A stretch of DNA of 64,000 bases, taken from the NCBI RefSeq assembly GCF_004379255.2, contig NC_056047.1:17560293-17624292 (forward strand), in the 5' to 3' direction. The notes beneath the pieces are model-generated. The model did not search any database, was not told where the DNA came from, and worked only from the letters and a program-made list of their open reading frames with translations. Every line of letters starts with the position of its first letter. The first letter of the stretch is position 1. The stretch comes from Salvia splendens (Eukaryota; Streptophyta; Magnoliopsida; Lamiales; Lamiaceae). Below are positions 44,865 through 57,596 of this stretch, one piece after another. A program made the translations under genes and the position numbers.

Positions 44865-45495
44865 TCTAGGAATATTTATTCCTATATGTGACCTATGTAG
44901 ATATTGGTTTAATATTAAAGATCAAGGTCAAACATATCAGTTGGATTCTAATATGAAAGACAATACCGTGATGGATCAGTTTCGATTAAAGAATTAGAAT
45001 CAGGTGTATTGATAACCCTCTTCTCTTGCCTTGCATAGATGGTATAAATATGTATACATTAAAGTGTATAGAAGATGGAAAGCTGTAGAATAAAGTCTAC
45101 AGAAAATCTGATGGGTTTTACATGAAATGGTACAAGTGAATGGATGCAACCTTTCGTGAAAGGTTGCGTAAAACTTATATAAACAAATAAGATTATCATA
45201 TTTAAAAAACACAGAAAACTCTACAGAATTCAATGTACAAGAAAGGAATACAGAAAAGTCATATTGTTATCAGATTCTTCTCCATCGAAAGAATCCGTAA
45301 AGAAAAGGCAAAAGAGACGATAATATCAATCACAACTTTTAGGGGAAACATCAACTCGTGGAATACAACCCTACATCAAATATAAGCTATGGACGGAGGT
45401 TGATAAATCATCTCTTGGTTGATGTATATGCAATGGTTGAATTAATACGAATCTAGTATCAGATTTCGGTATAGAAATCGATAAATGGGCTAACA
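44865..45495 (+). repeat. 5' LTR of the decayed copia element
   Basis: 631 bp. Contains a perfect inverted repeat GCAACCTTTC-GT-GAAAGGTTGC at 45146-45167. The first bases read TCTAGG where the 3' LTR has TGTAGG. Confidence 0.92.
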
Positions 45496-46276
45496 TTTGG
45501 TATCAGAGCCAATCTAGATTTGGTTAATTCACCATTTTTAAGTGTTCAAAAATGAAATATGAATGTCTTTATTTCGTTTTGATGTTATATGATTCCGTTG
45601 CGCATTGGGTGATTGTTTCATGGAATGTTGAAACATAAAAATCGAAGGGAGAAAAATGAGTACAGAGAAAATGCCCGACCGAGCAAACAGACACCCGGCC
45701 CGGGCGTTATCTCTGGACTCACCGATGCCGACGCCCGGGCGGGCGTTCAGTAGGTATTAGAATGCCCGACCGGGCAAACTCTCTGGACTCACCGATGCAT
45801 TAACGCCCGGACTGGGCAAACTCTCTGAAATATTCTCAGAATGTTATTTTTAATCCTTTTAAGATGCACGTAGATGTTATATGACTTGTTAATCACCAAA
45901 GTGGTCTTGTTATATGATATTATGATTAGGAAAATGATGAAAGGTTATTTATTGATCAATAACTTTATTATTTGTATACTTGGAGATCACCCAAAAGTGG
46001 ATCATTGTGTATGAGTTAATAAAACGAAAAGGATTAATCTTGTCTACAGTATCATATGTAGTATGTATACCCAAAGGAAATATGCTTATTTGATATGTGT
46101 ATGATATAATTGATCATTAAAGTTAATTCTAGCATCAATAAAAGTATGTGTGTTTAAGTATTGCCCAAAGGTAGCTTGAATGCATGTTGTTTAAAGTTTA
46201 TTACAGTTATCTGAATCGGTGTTAAAGTTCAAAGCACTAATTGTGAGCATGTATAAATGTTGCAGCCTCATCTAAT

Positions 46277-49200
46277 ATGTATGCATCTGCAAACTCTGTC
46301 GTAAAGTTCAATGGGCAGAACTATGGTGAATGGTCAGAACAGATCCGGTTTTCACTGGGTGTTATGGCACTTGACCATGCCATACTTACGGAAGATGAGT
46401 CTGCAGCCATTACGGAAGAGAGCTCCGAAACGGACAAGTCTCGATATGAGACTTGAGAGCGCTCTAACAGGCTAAGTCTCAATCTTATGAGGATGACGAT
46501 GGCGGAAAGTTTTAAGCCATCTATGCCTAAGACAGAGAATGCAAGGGAATTCATAGAAAAGATAAAGGAGTGCTCACAATCGGAATTGGCTGACAAGTCA
46601 ATTGTGGGGAGCTTAATGAGTGAGCTCACTACAAGAAAGTTTGACTGGTCCCAACCTATTCACGATCATGTAACGCACATGTCAAACTTGTCAGCAAGGC
46701 TCTCGACCTTGGGGATGGAGGTTCACGAACAGTTCTTGGTTCAATTCATCATAAACTCTCTTCCTATTGAATTTGGCTAGTTCCAGGTGAATTATAACAC
46801 CATAAAAGAAAAATGGGACTTTAAAGAACTAAAGGCCATGTTGGTACAAGAGGAAGGGAGACTAAAGAATATGGGTGGCTAAGTTGTGAATCTAATGGGT
46901 CATGGAGGAGCAAGCACAGTAAGGGAAAGTCAAGTAAAAGGAACAAACGCAAGGATTCTTCTTGTCCTAAAGGCCCCGAAAAGAAGATCCAGAAGGAAAG
47001 GAAGTGTTTCTTCTGTAGAGAAACGGGACACTTCAAGAAGGATTGTCCGAAAAGAAAGGCATGGTTTGATAAGAAAGGTAAACATAATAGTCCAGAGCCT
47101 TTGTCATAGCGGCAATGAGCTTATACATTATTGCATGAGGTGTCGAGTTCGAGCCCTCTTGACATCAGTTGTAATTTCCTCTTATCTATAGTATAAGAGT
47201 TTATTTTAAAAAAAAAGAAAGTTAAACATAATAGTTTCGTTTGCTTTGAATCGAATCTTATTGAAGTGCCTGATAATACTTGGTGGTTGGACTCTGGTGC
47301 TACTACTCATGTGTCTCATATTGAACAGAGATTCAGTACGATCCAGCCTAAAAAAAGAAGTGAGCAATTCGTGTTCATGGGAAACAGGATGAAGGCACAA
47401 ATTAAAGGCATCGAGCCCTACAGACTAATCTTAGACACATGTTGTCATATAGATCTTAAGGAATGTCTCTATGTACCGGATTGTGCTAGAAATCTTGTAT
47501 CTGTTAGTAGGTAGATTAGGATTTAAAATCAAGTTTGTAAATAGTGTATTCACATTGTACAGAAATGATTACTTCTATGGAAGTGGTACTTTATTTGATT
47601 CACTCTACAGTTTCAATCTTGATGCAAAGTTTTCTGAATCCTTGTTTAATATTGAAAGTGGAGGCATAAAACGTAGTATGTCAAGTGAATGTTCGGCTTA
47701 CTTGTGGCATCAAAGACTAGGTCACATATCCAAAGAAAGGATAATGAGGTTGGTAAATAATGAAATTCTTCCTCAATTGGATTTTAGTGATCTAGATATG
47801 TGTATAGATTGCATAAAAGGGAAGCAAACTAAACACATAGTAAAGAAATCAGCCACAAGGAGTTCTCAACTTCTTGAGTTAATTCATACTGATATATGTG
47901 GTCCTTTTGATGCACCTTCGTGGGATGGTAGAAAATATTTTATCACCTTATTGATGATTTCTCACGGTACGGTTATATATATCTATTGCCTGAAAAGGCT
48001 GAATCAGTGAATGTCTTGAAGATATTCATAGATGAAGTAGAAAGGCAACTAGATAGAAAAGTAAAGGTTGTGAGATCAGATAGAGGTGGTGAATTCTACG
48101 GAAAGTTTAATGAGTCTGGACAATGTCCGGGCCTATTTGCAAAATACCTCAAAAGTAAGGGCATTTGTGAACATTATACAATGCCCGGTACTCCGCAACA
48201 AAATGGTGTAGCGGAGAGGCGGAATCGTACTCTTTTGGATATGGTTAGATGCATGTTAAGTGGATGTAATTTACCTCTTTCGTTGTGGATTTATGCATTT
48301 AAGACTGCAACGTATATGCTTAATCGGATTCCTAGTAAGACAGTTCCAAAGACCCCTTTTGAACTGTGGACGGGAAGGAAACCGAGTTTAAGACATATAC
48401 GTATTTAGACTTGCCCTGCAGAAGTAAAGTTGTATAATCCACATGAAAAGAAGCTGGATTTAAAGACAGTCAGTGGATTCTTCATTGGCTATCCAGATAA
48501 GTCGAAGGGATATACATTCTATTGTCCCAATCATAGTACGAGGATAGTTGAGACGGGAAATGCTAGGTTCATTGAAAACGACGAAACTAGTGGGAGTAAT
48601 GAACCTCGTAAAGTGGACTTTAATGAAGTTCAAGAAAAAGTTGTTCATCCACCTATTGTTGCACCTAAGGTTGTTGTTCCTATCGAACAACATGAAGTGC
48701 ATAATCCACTTGTTGAGATTGAAGATGAACCAGTCATAATTCAAGAACATAATGATGAACCAATAGAACCTTTAAGGTGATCAGTAAGGGAACGTCGATT
48801 GGCCATATCGGATGACTATGTGATATATTCTGTTGAAAGTGAATGTGACTTGAGCATTGATAAGGACCCGATCTCATTCCAACAAGCCATGGAAAATGAC
48901 AATTCTGAAAATTAGTTAAATGTAGTAAAGGATGAGATGAAATCTATGAGCGATAACAATGTTTGGGACTTAGTAGAATTGCCTACAGGTTTTAAAGCCA
49001 TTGGTTGTAAATGGATATTTAAAACAAAACGTGATTCGAAAGGTGACATTGAAAGGTACAAGGCTCGTCTTGTCGCCAAAGGTTTCACTCAAAAGGATGG
49101 CATCGACTACAAAGAAACCTTCTCTCCAGTTTCAAAGAAGGATTCTTTAAGAATTGTGTTGGCTTTGGTGGCTCATTATGATTTAGAGCTCCACCAAATG

Positions 49201-50445
49201 GATGTAAAGACTGTCTTCCTAAATGAAGTACTTGAAGAAGAAGTATACATGAAACAACCCAAAGGATTTATGATAGAAGAACAAGAAGAGTTAGTATGTA
49301 AGTTGAGAAAGTCAATATATGGACTCAAACAAGCTTCTAGACAATGGTATATAAAGTTCAATGATATCATTGTGTCATATGGTTTTGTAGAAATCATCGT
49401 TGATCGATGTATCTATATTAAAATCAGTGGGAGCAAGTTTATTATATTAGTCCTATATGTTGATGACATTTTGCTAGCCGCAAATGACATGGGTTTATTA
49501 CATGATGTTAAGAAATATCTCTCTTTGAACTTCGAAATGAAGGATATGGGTGAAGCATCTTATGTGATCGGAATAGAGATATTCCGGGATAGATCACAAA
49601 GATTGTTAAGTTTGTCTCAGAAAGGCTATATCAATAAAGTCTTAGAGAGATATAGAATGGACAAATGCTCCGCTGGAATAGCTCCAATTCAGAAGGGAGA
49701 CAAGTTCAGTAAGATGCAATGTCCGAAAAATGAATTGGAGCATAAAGAAATGGAAAAGATTCCCTATGCATCAGTGGTTGGGAGTTTGAACTATGTTCAA
49801 ACATGTACTCGACCAGATATCACCTTCGCGGTTGGTATGTTGGGTCGATATCAAAGTAATCCCGGTATGTACCACTGGAAGGCTGCAAAGAAAGTCCTCA
49901 GGTACTTGGAAGGCACCAAAGAGCACATGCTTACGTAGAGAAGATCCGATCATCTAGATGTCATTGGATATTCAGATTCAGACTATGTCGGGTGCGTTGA
50001 TAGTAGGAAATCAACGTTTGGCTATTTGTTCCTTTTAGCAAATGGAGCAGTATCGTGGAAAAGTGGAAAGCAGTCTGTCATTGCTACTTCCACTATGGAG
50101 GCCGAATTTGTGGCATGCTTTGAGCCCACTGTTCACGGATTGTGGTTGCGGAACTTTATTTCAGGGCTTAGAATTGTCAACTCTATAGCTAGATCGCTAA
50201 AAATTTATTGTGATAATTCTGCAGCTGTCTTTTTTTCAAAGAATGATAAGTACTCGAAAGTGGCTAAGCACATGGAGTTGAAATACTTATCAGTTAAAGA
50301 AGAAATGCAGAAACAAAGGGTGTATTTTGAGCACATAAGGACGGATATGATGGTAGCGGATCCGTTAACTAAAGGACTACCACCCAAAGCTTACATTGGC
50401 CATGTAGAAAGGATGGGTATCAAAGATAAAGCCTTGCTATTTTAG
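46277..50445 (+). pseudogene. copia gag-pol pseudogene
   Basis: Gag from ATG 46277 (MYASANSVVKFNGQNYGEW), TGA at 46454-46456, further breaks. The CCHC knuckle (CFFCRETGHFKKDC) is at 47004-47046. A SINE splits the frame at 47091-47214. Protease WWLDSGATTH near 47281. GAG-pre-integrase LWHQRLGH near 47703, integrase HTDICGP, RSDRGGEF and NGVAERRNR between 47880 and 48230. The RT domain (48937-49938) starts NVWDLVELP and has YVDDILLA. The RNase H domain (50026-50445) ends near GHVERMGIK. At least five frameshifts or stops lie between modules, so no full polyprotein can be made. Confidence 0.92.
47091..47214 (+). mobile_element. tRNA-derived SINE inside the copia coding region
   Basis: 124 bp flanked by a 20-bp duplication AAGAAAGGTAAACATAATAG (47071-47090; second copy 47215-47234 with one change). 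It has a pol III box-B-like GTTCGAGCC, an A-box-like region about 30 bp upstream (TAGCGGCAATGAGC), and an A-rich 3' end. Long duplication, small size and A-tail are SINE hallmarks. It disrupts gag-pol between the zinc knuckle and the protease. Confidence 0.82.
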
Positions 50446-50783
50446 TTGTATGCTCATGTATTGTATAAATATTCTTGTAAATTCAATAAAAGTTATGTTT
50501 CTGCTTGTTTATATGTTATCATTAAAGTTTGTATACAGTATGGTTGTTTAGATAACATATGTTGTATTGAGAATTAAAATTCATCTCAATGAAAGGTTTA
50601 TTCATATAAAGTTAGAATTGATTTGTGATACATGGAAGGAATCATGTCGACTAAATGATTATGTGACCGTCATGATTCAATCAAGTCTAACTTTATAGGT
50701 ATTTAAAGGATATATGAACTTGATGGTAAAGTGCGCAGAAAAGTAATTAAACCACTGAAAGCTACAAAGGTCAAGTGGGAGAA

Positions 50784-51414
50784 TGTAGGAATATTTATTC
50801 CTATATGTGACCTATGTAGATATTGGTTTAATATTAAAGATCAAGTTCAAACATATCAGTTGGATTCTAATATGAAAGACGATACCGTGATGTATCGGTT
50901 TTGATTAAAGAATTAGAATCGGGTGTATTGATAACCCTCTTCTCTTGCCTTGCATAGATGGTATAAATATGTGTACATTAAAGTGTATAGAAGATGGAAA
51001 GCTGTAGAATAGAGTCTACAAAAAATCTGATGGGTTTTACATGAAAGGGTATAAGTGAATGGATGTAACCTTTCGTGAAAGGTTGCGTAAAACTTATATA
51101 AACAAATCAGATTTTCAGATTTAAAAAACACAGAAAACTCTACAGAATTCAATGTACAAGAAAGGAATACAGAAAAGTCATATTGTTATCAGATTCTTCT
51201 CCATCGAAAGAATTAGTAAAGAAAAGGCAAAAGAGACGATAATATCAACCACAGTTTTTTGGGGAAATATCAACTCGTGGAATACAACCCTACATCATAT
51301 ATAAGCTATGGATGGAGGTTGGTAAATCATCTCTTTGTTGATGTATATGCAATAGTTGAATTAATACGAATCTAGTATCAGATTTCGGTATAGAAATCGG
51401 TAAATGGGCTAACA
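50784..51414 (+). repeat. 3' LTR of the decayed copia element
   Basis: 631 bp, TGTAGGAATATT ... GGGCTAACA. The inverted repeat at 51065-51086 has one mismatch relative to the 5' copy. Confidence 0.93.
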
Positions 51415-52282
51415 TTGCCGACGCCGCCAAATCCGCCGTCGGAGAACAGGTTTTCTAGCAATATATTTACGTTTCTCTCCACCCTTTAATTACTTTAATT
51501 TCTACTATGTATTAGGATTAGGCTGTTTCTTTCTAATGATAGAATTAGAACGAAATAGTACAAAAATTGTGCCATATTAAAATACAAGAAGAAAATCCAA
51601 TTTTCTATCCTATACTTCCACGAATTAATTAATTTTAGACTTTTTTGGATTTTTGATAGAAATTTATAAGTTCTATCCTAAAATTCATTGGTGATAGAAG
51701 GGGTTTTATGAGACTTATATAATAATTTCAGTGACTGATGTGTGGGATAGTTGTAATACGTTATTAAGTTTCAATTGCCAATAATTTTGTCTTGCAATTA
51801 TTTTAGATGAAACTAATCCAAGTTAGTTTATCATTTATTTCGATGAATGGTTTAATTGTGATAATCAAATTAATTTAAAATTTGACAGGATAAGCCTGGC
51901 GAGGCGGCCGGAGGGTCGTACTCCTACTCAGCCTCAACCGGTGAGGCCTGGCAATTGACTGCGAGGCACGGGCAAGCCCACCGGGCAGGTGGTGGAGGGA
52001 ACGATGAAGTCTCACCCGATTGGGAAGGCCACAGGTGGCGAAGGGCGGCCGACCACTGCTCACAACACGCATGCTGGTGGTGACACCGGTATGGGATATG
52101 GCACCGGCGGTGGTTATAGCGGCTAGAGTCCGACTAGATCCAATTCCAAATCTATACTTGCATTCGTACTGATTTTTAGTACGAAATGAAGCGTGCACAA
52201 AATAAAAGGTTTAGAAGGCTTTTATATTTGTAGGTTGACTTTGATTTCTACATATTACGGATAATCGATGTCTTTTTTAACG

Positions 52283-52445
52283 GAGCAGATCACCTACTCA
52301 TGCTCTTACTCAATCATCTACTCACAACAAAATAAAATAACATTAATAAATTTATAACTATGGACAATTTTAATGAGTGACGGTGAATTCATTTTATTTT
52401 GTTGTGATTAGGTGGACTAGGAATTGTAAAGTAGGTGATCCGCTC
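52283..52445. mobile_element. short inverted-repeat MITE, 163 bp
   Basis: Ends GAGCAGATCACCTACT and (reverse complement) GAGCGGATCACCTACT, with a second inverted pair (ACAACAAAATAAAAT) inside. No clear target duplication; the superfamily is not assigned. Confidence 0.6.
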
Positions 52446-52859
52446 TTCTTTTCTAATTAAAAGAACTAAAATTCTTTGTAGAATATTCCTTTATTGTAGA
52501 CTTATTAGCACCTTGGACTCTATCTCCTTTATTTGTGTATAAAGAAGGATACATTCCGTAGACGTAGAAACGAATCTATGCATAGTAAATATATATTGAG
52601 TTAAAAAATAGTAATATGAAGATTTACACAAATGTAAGTCTCGTCTTTGAAGAATTTAAGCCCAATGAGTTGAAGGAGTATATGATAAGATGTACTGATG
52701 ATAACTAGGGGGTGCGTTATCGGGGTGCGTTATATTGATAACTCATCAATGCAGTGTATTAAAAATGTCAACATGCTGACATTAACATGTCAACACATAA
52801 TATCAATATAGTATATTGAAGTTCAATAAATTTATGTGTTGATATTTTTAATATATAAT

Positions 52860-53323
52860 ATTGATTAGTTAAGAATTAGCAACTTAAATAGTTAGCACTT
52901 GATCATATCGGGTGATTAGTTAAGAATTAGCAACTTAAATAGTTAGCAGTTGATCACACCTCGATAATCGATGTATTATATACTCTTCATTCTACATGAA
53001 TTGTGAAAAATAGTTATACGTTCTAGTACAATAATTCAACCAAACACTAAGAGATACGATCAATTACTAACTAATTAATAATCTAAAATTAAGATCAAAT
53101 CTTAGCCATTGGATTAAAAGATCTACTAATTAATTATTTAAAATTAAGATCAAATCTATCTTAGTCATTTGATTAAAAGATCCGGTCGTTGAAATAATGT
53201 CACATAGATTATATTTTAAATTATTAAATAAATTTAAAGGTTATTAAAGTCAATTCTTATATAGATTATATTTTAAATTAAAAATTATTAAATAAATTTA
53301 AAGGTTATTAAAGTCAATTCTTA
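52860..53323. repeat. AT-rich direct repeats
   Basis: A unit of about 52 bp (GATTAGTTAAGAATTAGCAA...) occurs twice at about 52862-52960. A second unit of about 60 bp (TAAATTTAAAGGTTATTAAA core) occurs twice at 53202-53323. Between them a TTAAGATCAAATCT block is also doubled. No gene. Confidence 0.7.
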
Positions 53324-53688
53324 TGTACGAGTATGTTAGTTAAAATTAATCACTTCCTCTCTCCTCAAAATCATCTTAAAACTTTAAATTTACGTAACTC
53401 TCTCAATTTAATTTTTTTTCATAAAAAATATATCAAATTAAAGGTAATTCCATAAGGATGCTGACGAGATCTCTAATTGCATATGTTCCAACGATAATCG
53501 GATGACGAAATTTTATAATTTTTATTTCAATTTTCGTATATGTTGATAAGCAGATTTTACATCAAAGAATCTCAATATAATGCATGTACAATATCAATAA
53601 AATTGTGTTGATATTTTTTGGAACTTTTGTTGAGATTCTCATGTCACTATATTGATATTTGTTATACGCTATGTTGAAATAAAAAAAA

Positions 53689-54661
53689 GAGTGAACTACA
53701 CTAATAGTCCTGAACTTGTCGAAAAATGCACCAATGGTCCCTAATTTTTTCTATATCATTTTTAGTACGATAAGACTAAAGTAACCCTAAGCACCACTAG
53801 TGTGAATATTTAATATTTGAGGGCATTTTGGGCCTTTCTACTCTCCATTTGATTTTTTTTCTTCCATAATCATTTTTCTTTTAAAACTCAATGAAACCAT
53901 CATTTAAATAATATTTGATGTTTTATGCATAAATTTAAATCAGAAACCAAATGTTTAAATTATGCTTTATTTTTTTGTAATTAAATATTATTTATTATAC
54001 AACTCAATCTATATTTGCGAAGAAAAAATTAAATCTAATAATAATATTTTTAATAAAAATATTAATGTGAACTATAGAAAATTCAACTTAAATTTTTTCA
54101 ATTTGAGAAGAAAAAAATATTATACTAAACTATAATAATTTTATATTTAAAAATTGTTACTTAAATATTTAAATATTACTCCCTATACTTAAGTGAAATA
54201 TAAATATTTTAATTATATTAATTAAAATATAGTTAGTGACAAATATTATTTAAGTAAAATAATTAAAATTAAGTGAATTATATCACATGTAAATTAAAGT
54301 GAACTCTTGCAAGTAACATTTTTTACTAAAAATATTAAAGTAAATTATAGTAATTTTTTCATTATAAAGTTTAATCTATACGCTATTCAAGTAATTATTT
54401 AAAAAATTTAATTGAATTAATTCAAAAGGTACTTTGTGTATGTCCAAAAAAATTGCATGATTGAAAAGGTACCATAACTATAATTTTCAAATACCGAAAA
54501 TGCCCTCTATGGCATTTAGGAGATTTTTCAAATGTAGAGGGGTATAAAAGACTAACAGGTACCAAAAATGTAATTTCTAAGGACCAAAAAGGCTATAAAA
54601 AAGTTTAGGGAGCATTGGTGCATTTTTCGACAAGATCATGGACTATTGGTGTAGTTCACTC
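53689..54661. mobile_element. long-TIR (Mutator-like) non-autonomous element, 973 bp
   Basis: Ends GAGTGAACTACACTAATAG and (reverse complement) GAGTGAACTACACCAATAG, with TIR similarity over about 60 bp including GTCGAAAAATGCACCAATG. Flanks TAAAAAAAA (53680-53688) and TAAAAAAAC (54662-54670), 8 of 9, fit a 9-bp Mutator-type duplication, though the flank is low-complexity. The interior is AT-rich, with no transposase. Confidence 0.75.
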
Positions 54662-54670
54662 TAAAAAAAC

Positions 54671-56160
54671 GTGAACATTATTATGTTATAACAGATTGAC
54701 TATTTTACCATTTTGTTGATATTTTATCTACTATTTATTGAAATCCATGAGCTTTAATCTCATCAACTCATTTTAAGATCTAATGGTGTAAGATTGACCT
54801 TAGTTATGGATTGGAGGCTATATGCATTTTAATATGATCCCAAACGAATACATATTCTTGAGAGACAATGAAATCTGATAAAATCATAGAATGGTTATTT
54901 AATCTGAAAACAAAATATGGCATGGAGATAGTATCAGATAAAAAGTAAATAAATTGGACATAAAAGCACTTCAGGACTGAAAGGCATATTGATCCAAAAA
55001 AATGTTAGTCTTTTGAACGATATTGCATCATGGTTTGGAGTAGGGAAGTTGGTGCAGCCCAAAACCCGTGACTAGCCCAAATAGCCCGTTAAAAATAGAG
55101 AATTAGGTTTCGAAATATATGGCCTATAATATTATATTTATATTAGCTTACAATTTGAGTAGAGCATACCTGGAACACGATGGACAGGCCTGATGGATTG
55201 GATCCAGATATAACAATTATATATATTTTGCCTTATTTGACAACTAATTCAATACTCATTATAATTTAATAACCATCCAAAAAGATTAATCTTACGATTT
55301 ATATATACAAATCCCTTCCACCCAGTGCTGAAACGTCAAACCAACAAGAAGTTCATTATTACATAACACGATGTTCATTTTAAGATCGTTGTATATAATT
55401 CTTTCTTAAATAAAGTGAAGTAAAACAATCTAAAGAGAAAGAATGAAGTAAAACCATCTAAAAATTAACTAGTTTTTTTTTAAAATGGATTAAAAATGAA
55501 TTGCATGCTATGTAACGATATTATAAAATGAAGTAAATTGAATTAAAATTGAAAGATTCGGGGTTTTTTTTGCGCGGAATTAGTTGGATATTATCATTAT
55601 CTTATATATACTATTATATTATAGTAATATAAAAAAATACTCCATATGAATTAGAAAATTTAAATTTGCTATAAGAAGTATTTTAAATTCTACAACATAA
55701 TTTTAATTACTCATTTTATGTTTCATTTAATTTTATATATCTAAATTTTAAATTAGCATTTAGTCATATTTGAGTTTATGCTATATTTCAAAATTATCAT
55801 AATAATTTGTTTTATATTTTACATAATGAATTGATCATATGTTAATTTTATCGTTAGCATGTGTTTGCTAGACTATCTCGAAACTCGACATTTAGAACTA
55901 GAGTTCAAATTTTTTAATCTGCTAGCATCACAGCCCGATTAGTTCGCACTAATTAATTGACAACAACCCGAATAGGGTTGATATTTGAAACTCAGCGACT
56001 AGCCCAATTAAATCCTCCCACCAATGGCAGAATGGTAAGAAGAGAATCTGATGAGGGCAATACGCGTAAATTGCAGCAATTCTCTCTCTAATTCATGACG
56101 GTCACCTTTTTCCCTGTTTCTGAATAGAATAAATGCTGATACAACGCCATAATTATAAAC
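54671..56160. other. gene-free AT-rich intergenic DNA
   Basis: No frames, RNA genes or clear repeats seen. The last 100 bases lead into the transcribed leader of the SAP gene. Confidence 0.35.
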
Positions 56161-57596
56161 TTAAATCATAATTCAATATCCAGCTCTCTCCCCAGCTCCC
56201 CATTTATCGCTTAAATTAAGGTATTATTTCCCCTTCTTTCGGTTTAATTCTTGCATTTTTCAATTGTTTTAGACTCTGATTCAGTGATCTGCGCAATGCC
56301 TCTTTGTGTTTCCTCCCAAAATTGAATCCTTTTGCGTCTCTTTCTTTTCAATTGCTTTTCTTGTGGGTTAGGAAATGTATAATTTAAGTTATTGCTCGTT
56401 TATTTTTTTATTTTGTCTGAGTTATGATCGCCCTAACAACTCTTTGTTTATCAATTGGAAGGTGAGATTCTCATCATTGCAATTTTGATTAGGTTTTCAA
56501 TTTTTATCGTGAACCTGTAATTGATTGGGAAAGATTGAATTTTTATCGACTGATTTTTGGAGATGTTTGAAGCATTTTAGACCAAGGGTCATGAGTTGTT
56601 CTACTTTATAGTATTGATTGAGGGATTGAGATATTTCTCTTCTGCAAGTTCTATTTGGCTAGTTTGTGGTGTATGTGTTTTATTTGTGGTAAACTATTGA
56701 GAGAAGGGGTGAATTTAGCTTTAGTCTTAGCTATATTTCTCATTATTTTCTTGACTTGATTGTGTAAGTGGTTGATGATTTAGCTGTGCAATTTCAGAAT
56801 AAATTGGTAAATAGGATGTTTTTGTATAGATGATTTAGAAATAGCCAAATAGGGTATTGAGAACTGATTCTGGAATGATGAGTATAGATTTTTCTAGTTG
56901 TGTATTGGTGGGTGTGGTGTGGATGAGGAATCTCCTGTAGATGAAGGATAGATATAGCAAGCCTGTGAATATCTTGGGTACTTTTATCGACATTTCATGG
57001 TCATCTTGTTATGATGGTATGTCTTCCTATGGATTCTCTCTTGAAATGTTTTGTTGAGGCCATGGAACTAGTTGCTGTTAGAGGATTTTCTCTCGTATTA
57101 GTAATTTCATACTAGTGAAGTTGATGATAGGAAGCCTGGTTGCCTTCTCGTGATCGAGGATTTGAATGAAGTAGCTTCCCTAATACCTGTGTCTTGATGT
57201 AGTAGATGCGTATGAAAAAGGGAGCATCTTTTGATCCCTTTTGATTACAAGATATAGCTTTTCTCCCTGTTGTTTAATATCGATTCAATGTGGCTGATTT
57301 TTGGAAGCGTATAACATTCTTGAGCAGTTGTTTGTCGAAAATCTTGAAAACTATAAACACTAGTCTCTTTCTCATCGCACTTTTGTAAATGCGGTTCAAT
57401 AGAGAAATTACAAGATTGAGATTTACCTAGTGATCGATTTGGGTTAAGACGAGGTTAAATTCGAGCATAAGGTTGATAATCCGTGTTGTTGCACGTAACT
57501 TTTGTTGTATTGATATAATTTCCAATGCTAGATTCATAAAAAGAAAGCCTTATCACATTGAGCGCTTGTGTTGGTGCATTGTAGGAGCTTGCATAA
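56161..57596 (+). promoter_or_regulatory. 5' UTR and long leader intron of the SAP gene
   Basis: A probable first non-coding exon ends TTAAATTAAG at about 56220, followed by GTATT. The leader intron runs to TTGTAG just before GAGCTTGCATAA and the ATG (acceptor at about 57584). A long leader intron of this kind is common in plant A20/AN1 genes. Confidence 0.6.

Larger units (their letters stand above)
44865..51414 (+). mobile_element. complete but decayed Ty1/copia element, 6.55 kb
   Basis: LTRs 44865-45495 and 50784-51414 (631 bp each, TSTAGGAATATT-like start, GGGCTAACA end). Flanks TCGCC (44860-44864) and TTGCC (51415-51419), 4 of 5 matching. PBS TTTGGTATCAGAGCC (initiator-Met type) follows the 5' LTR; polypurine AAGTGGGAGAA precedes the 3' LTR. 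It carries gag to RNase H in copia order, with many frame breaks. The LTRs differ at scattered sites, so it is older than the element at 7994. It is inserted in the first exon of an LEA-like gene. Confidence 0.93.
44829..52126 (+). pseudogene. LEA_1-like gene split by a copia element
   Basis: Twelve codons (MQSLKEAAASVA, 44829-44864) are interrupted by the 6.55-kb copia insertion. They resume at 51420-51449 (DAAKSAVGEQ) and are followed by an intron (51450-51888, GT/AG). The last exon (51889-52126) begins DKPGEAAGGSYSYSAST. Its tail matches group-1 LEA proteins ([35 protein letters not shown] then TAG), but in a frame shifted from the exon start, the change lying near 51985. The usual middle LEA_1 segment is absent. 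LEA_1 proteins are hydrophilic desiccation protectants. Insertion and frame loss make this a pseudogene. Confidence 0.72.
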
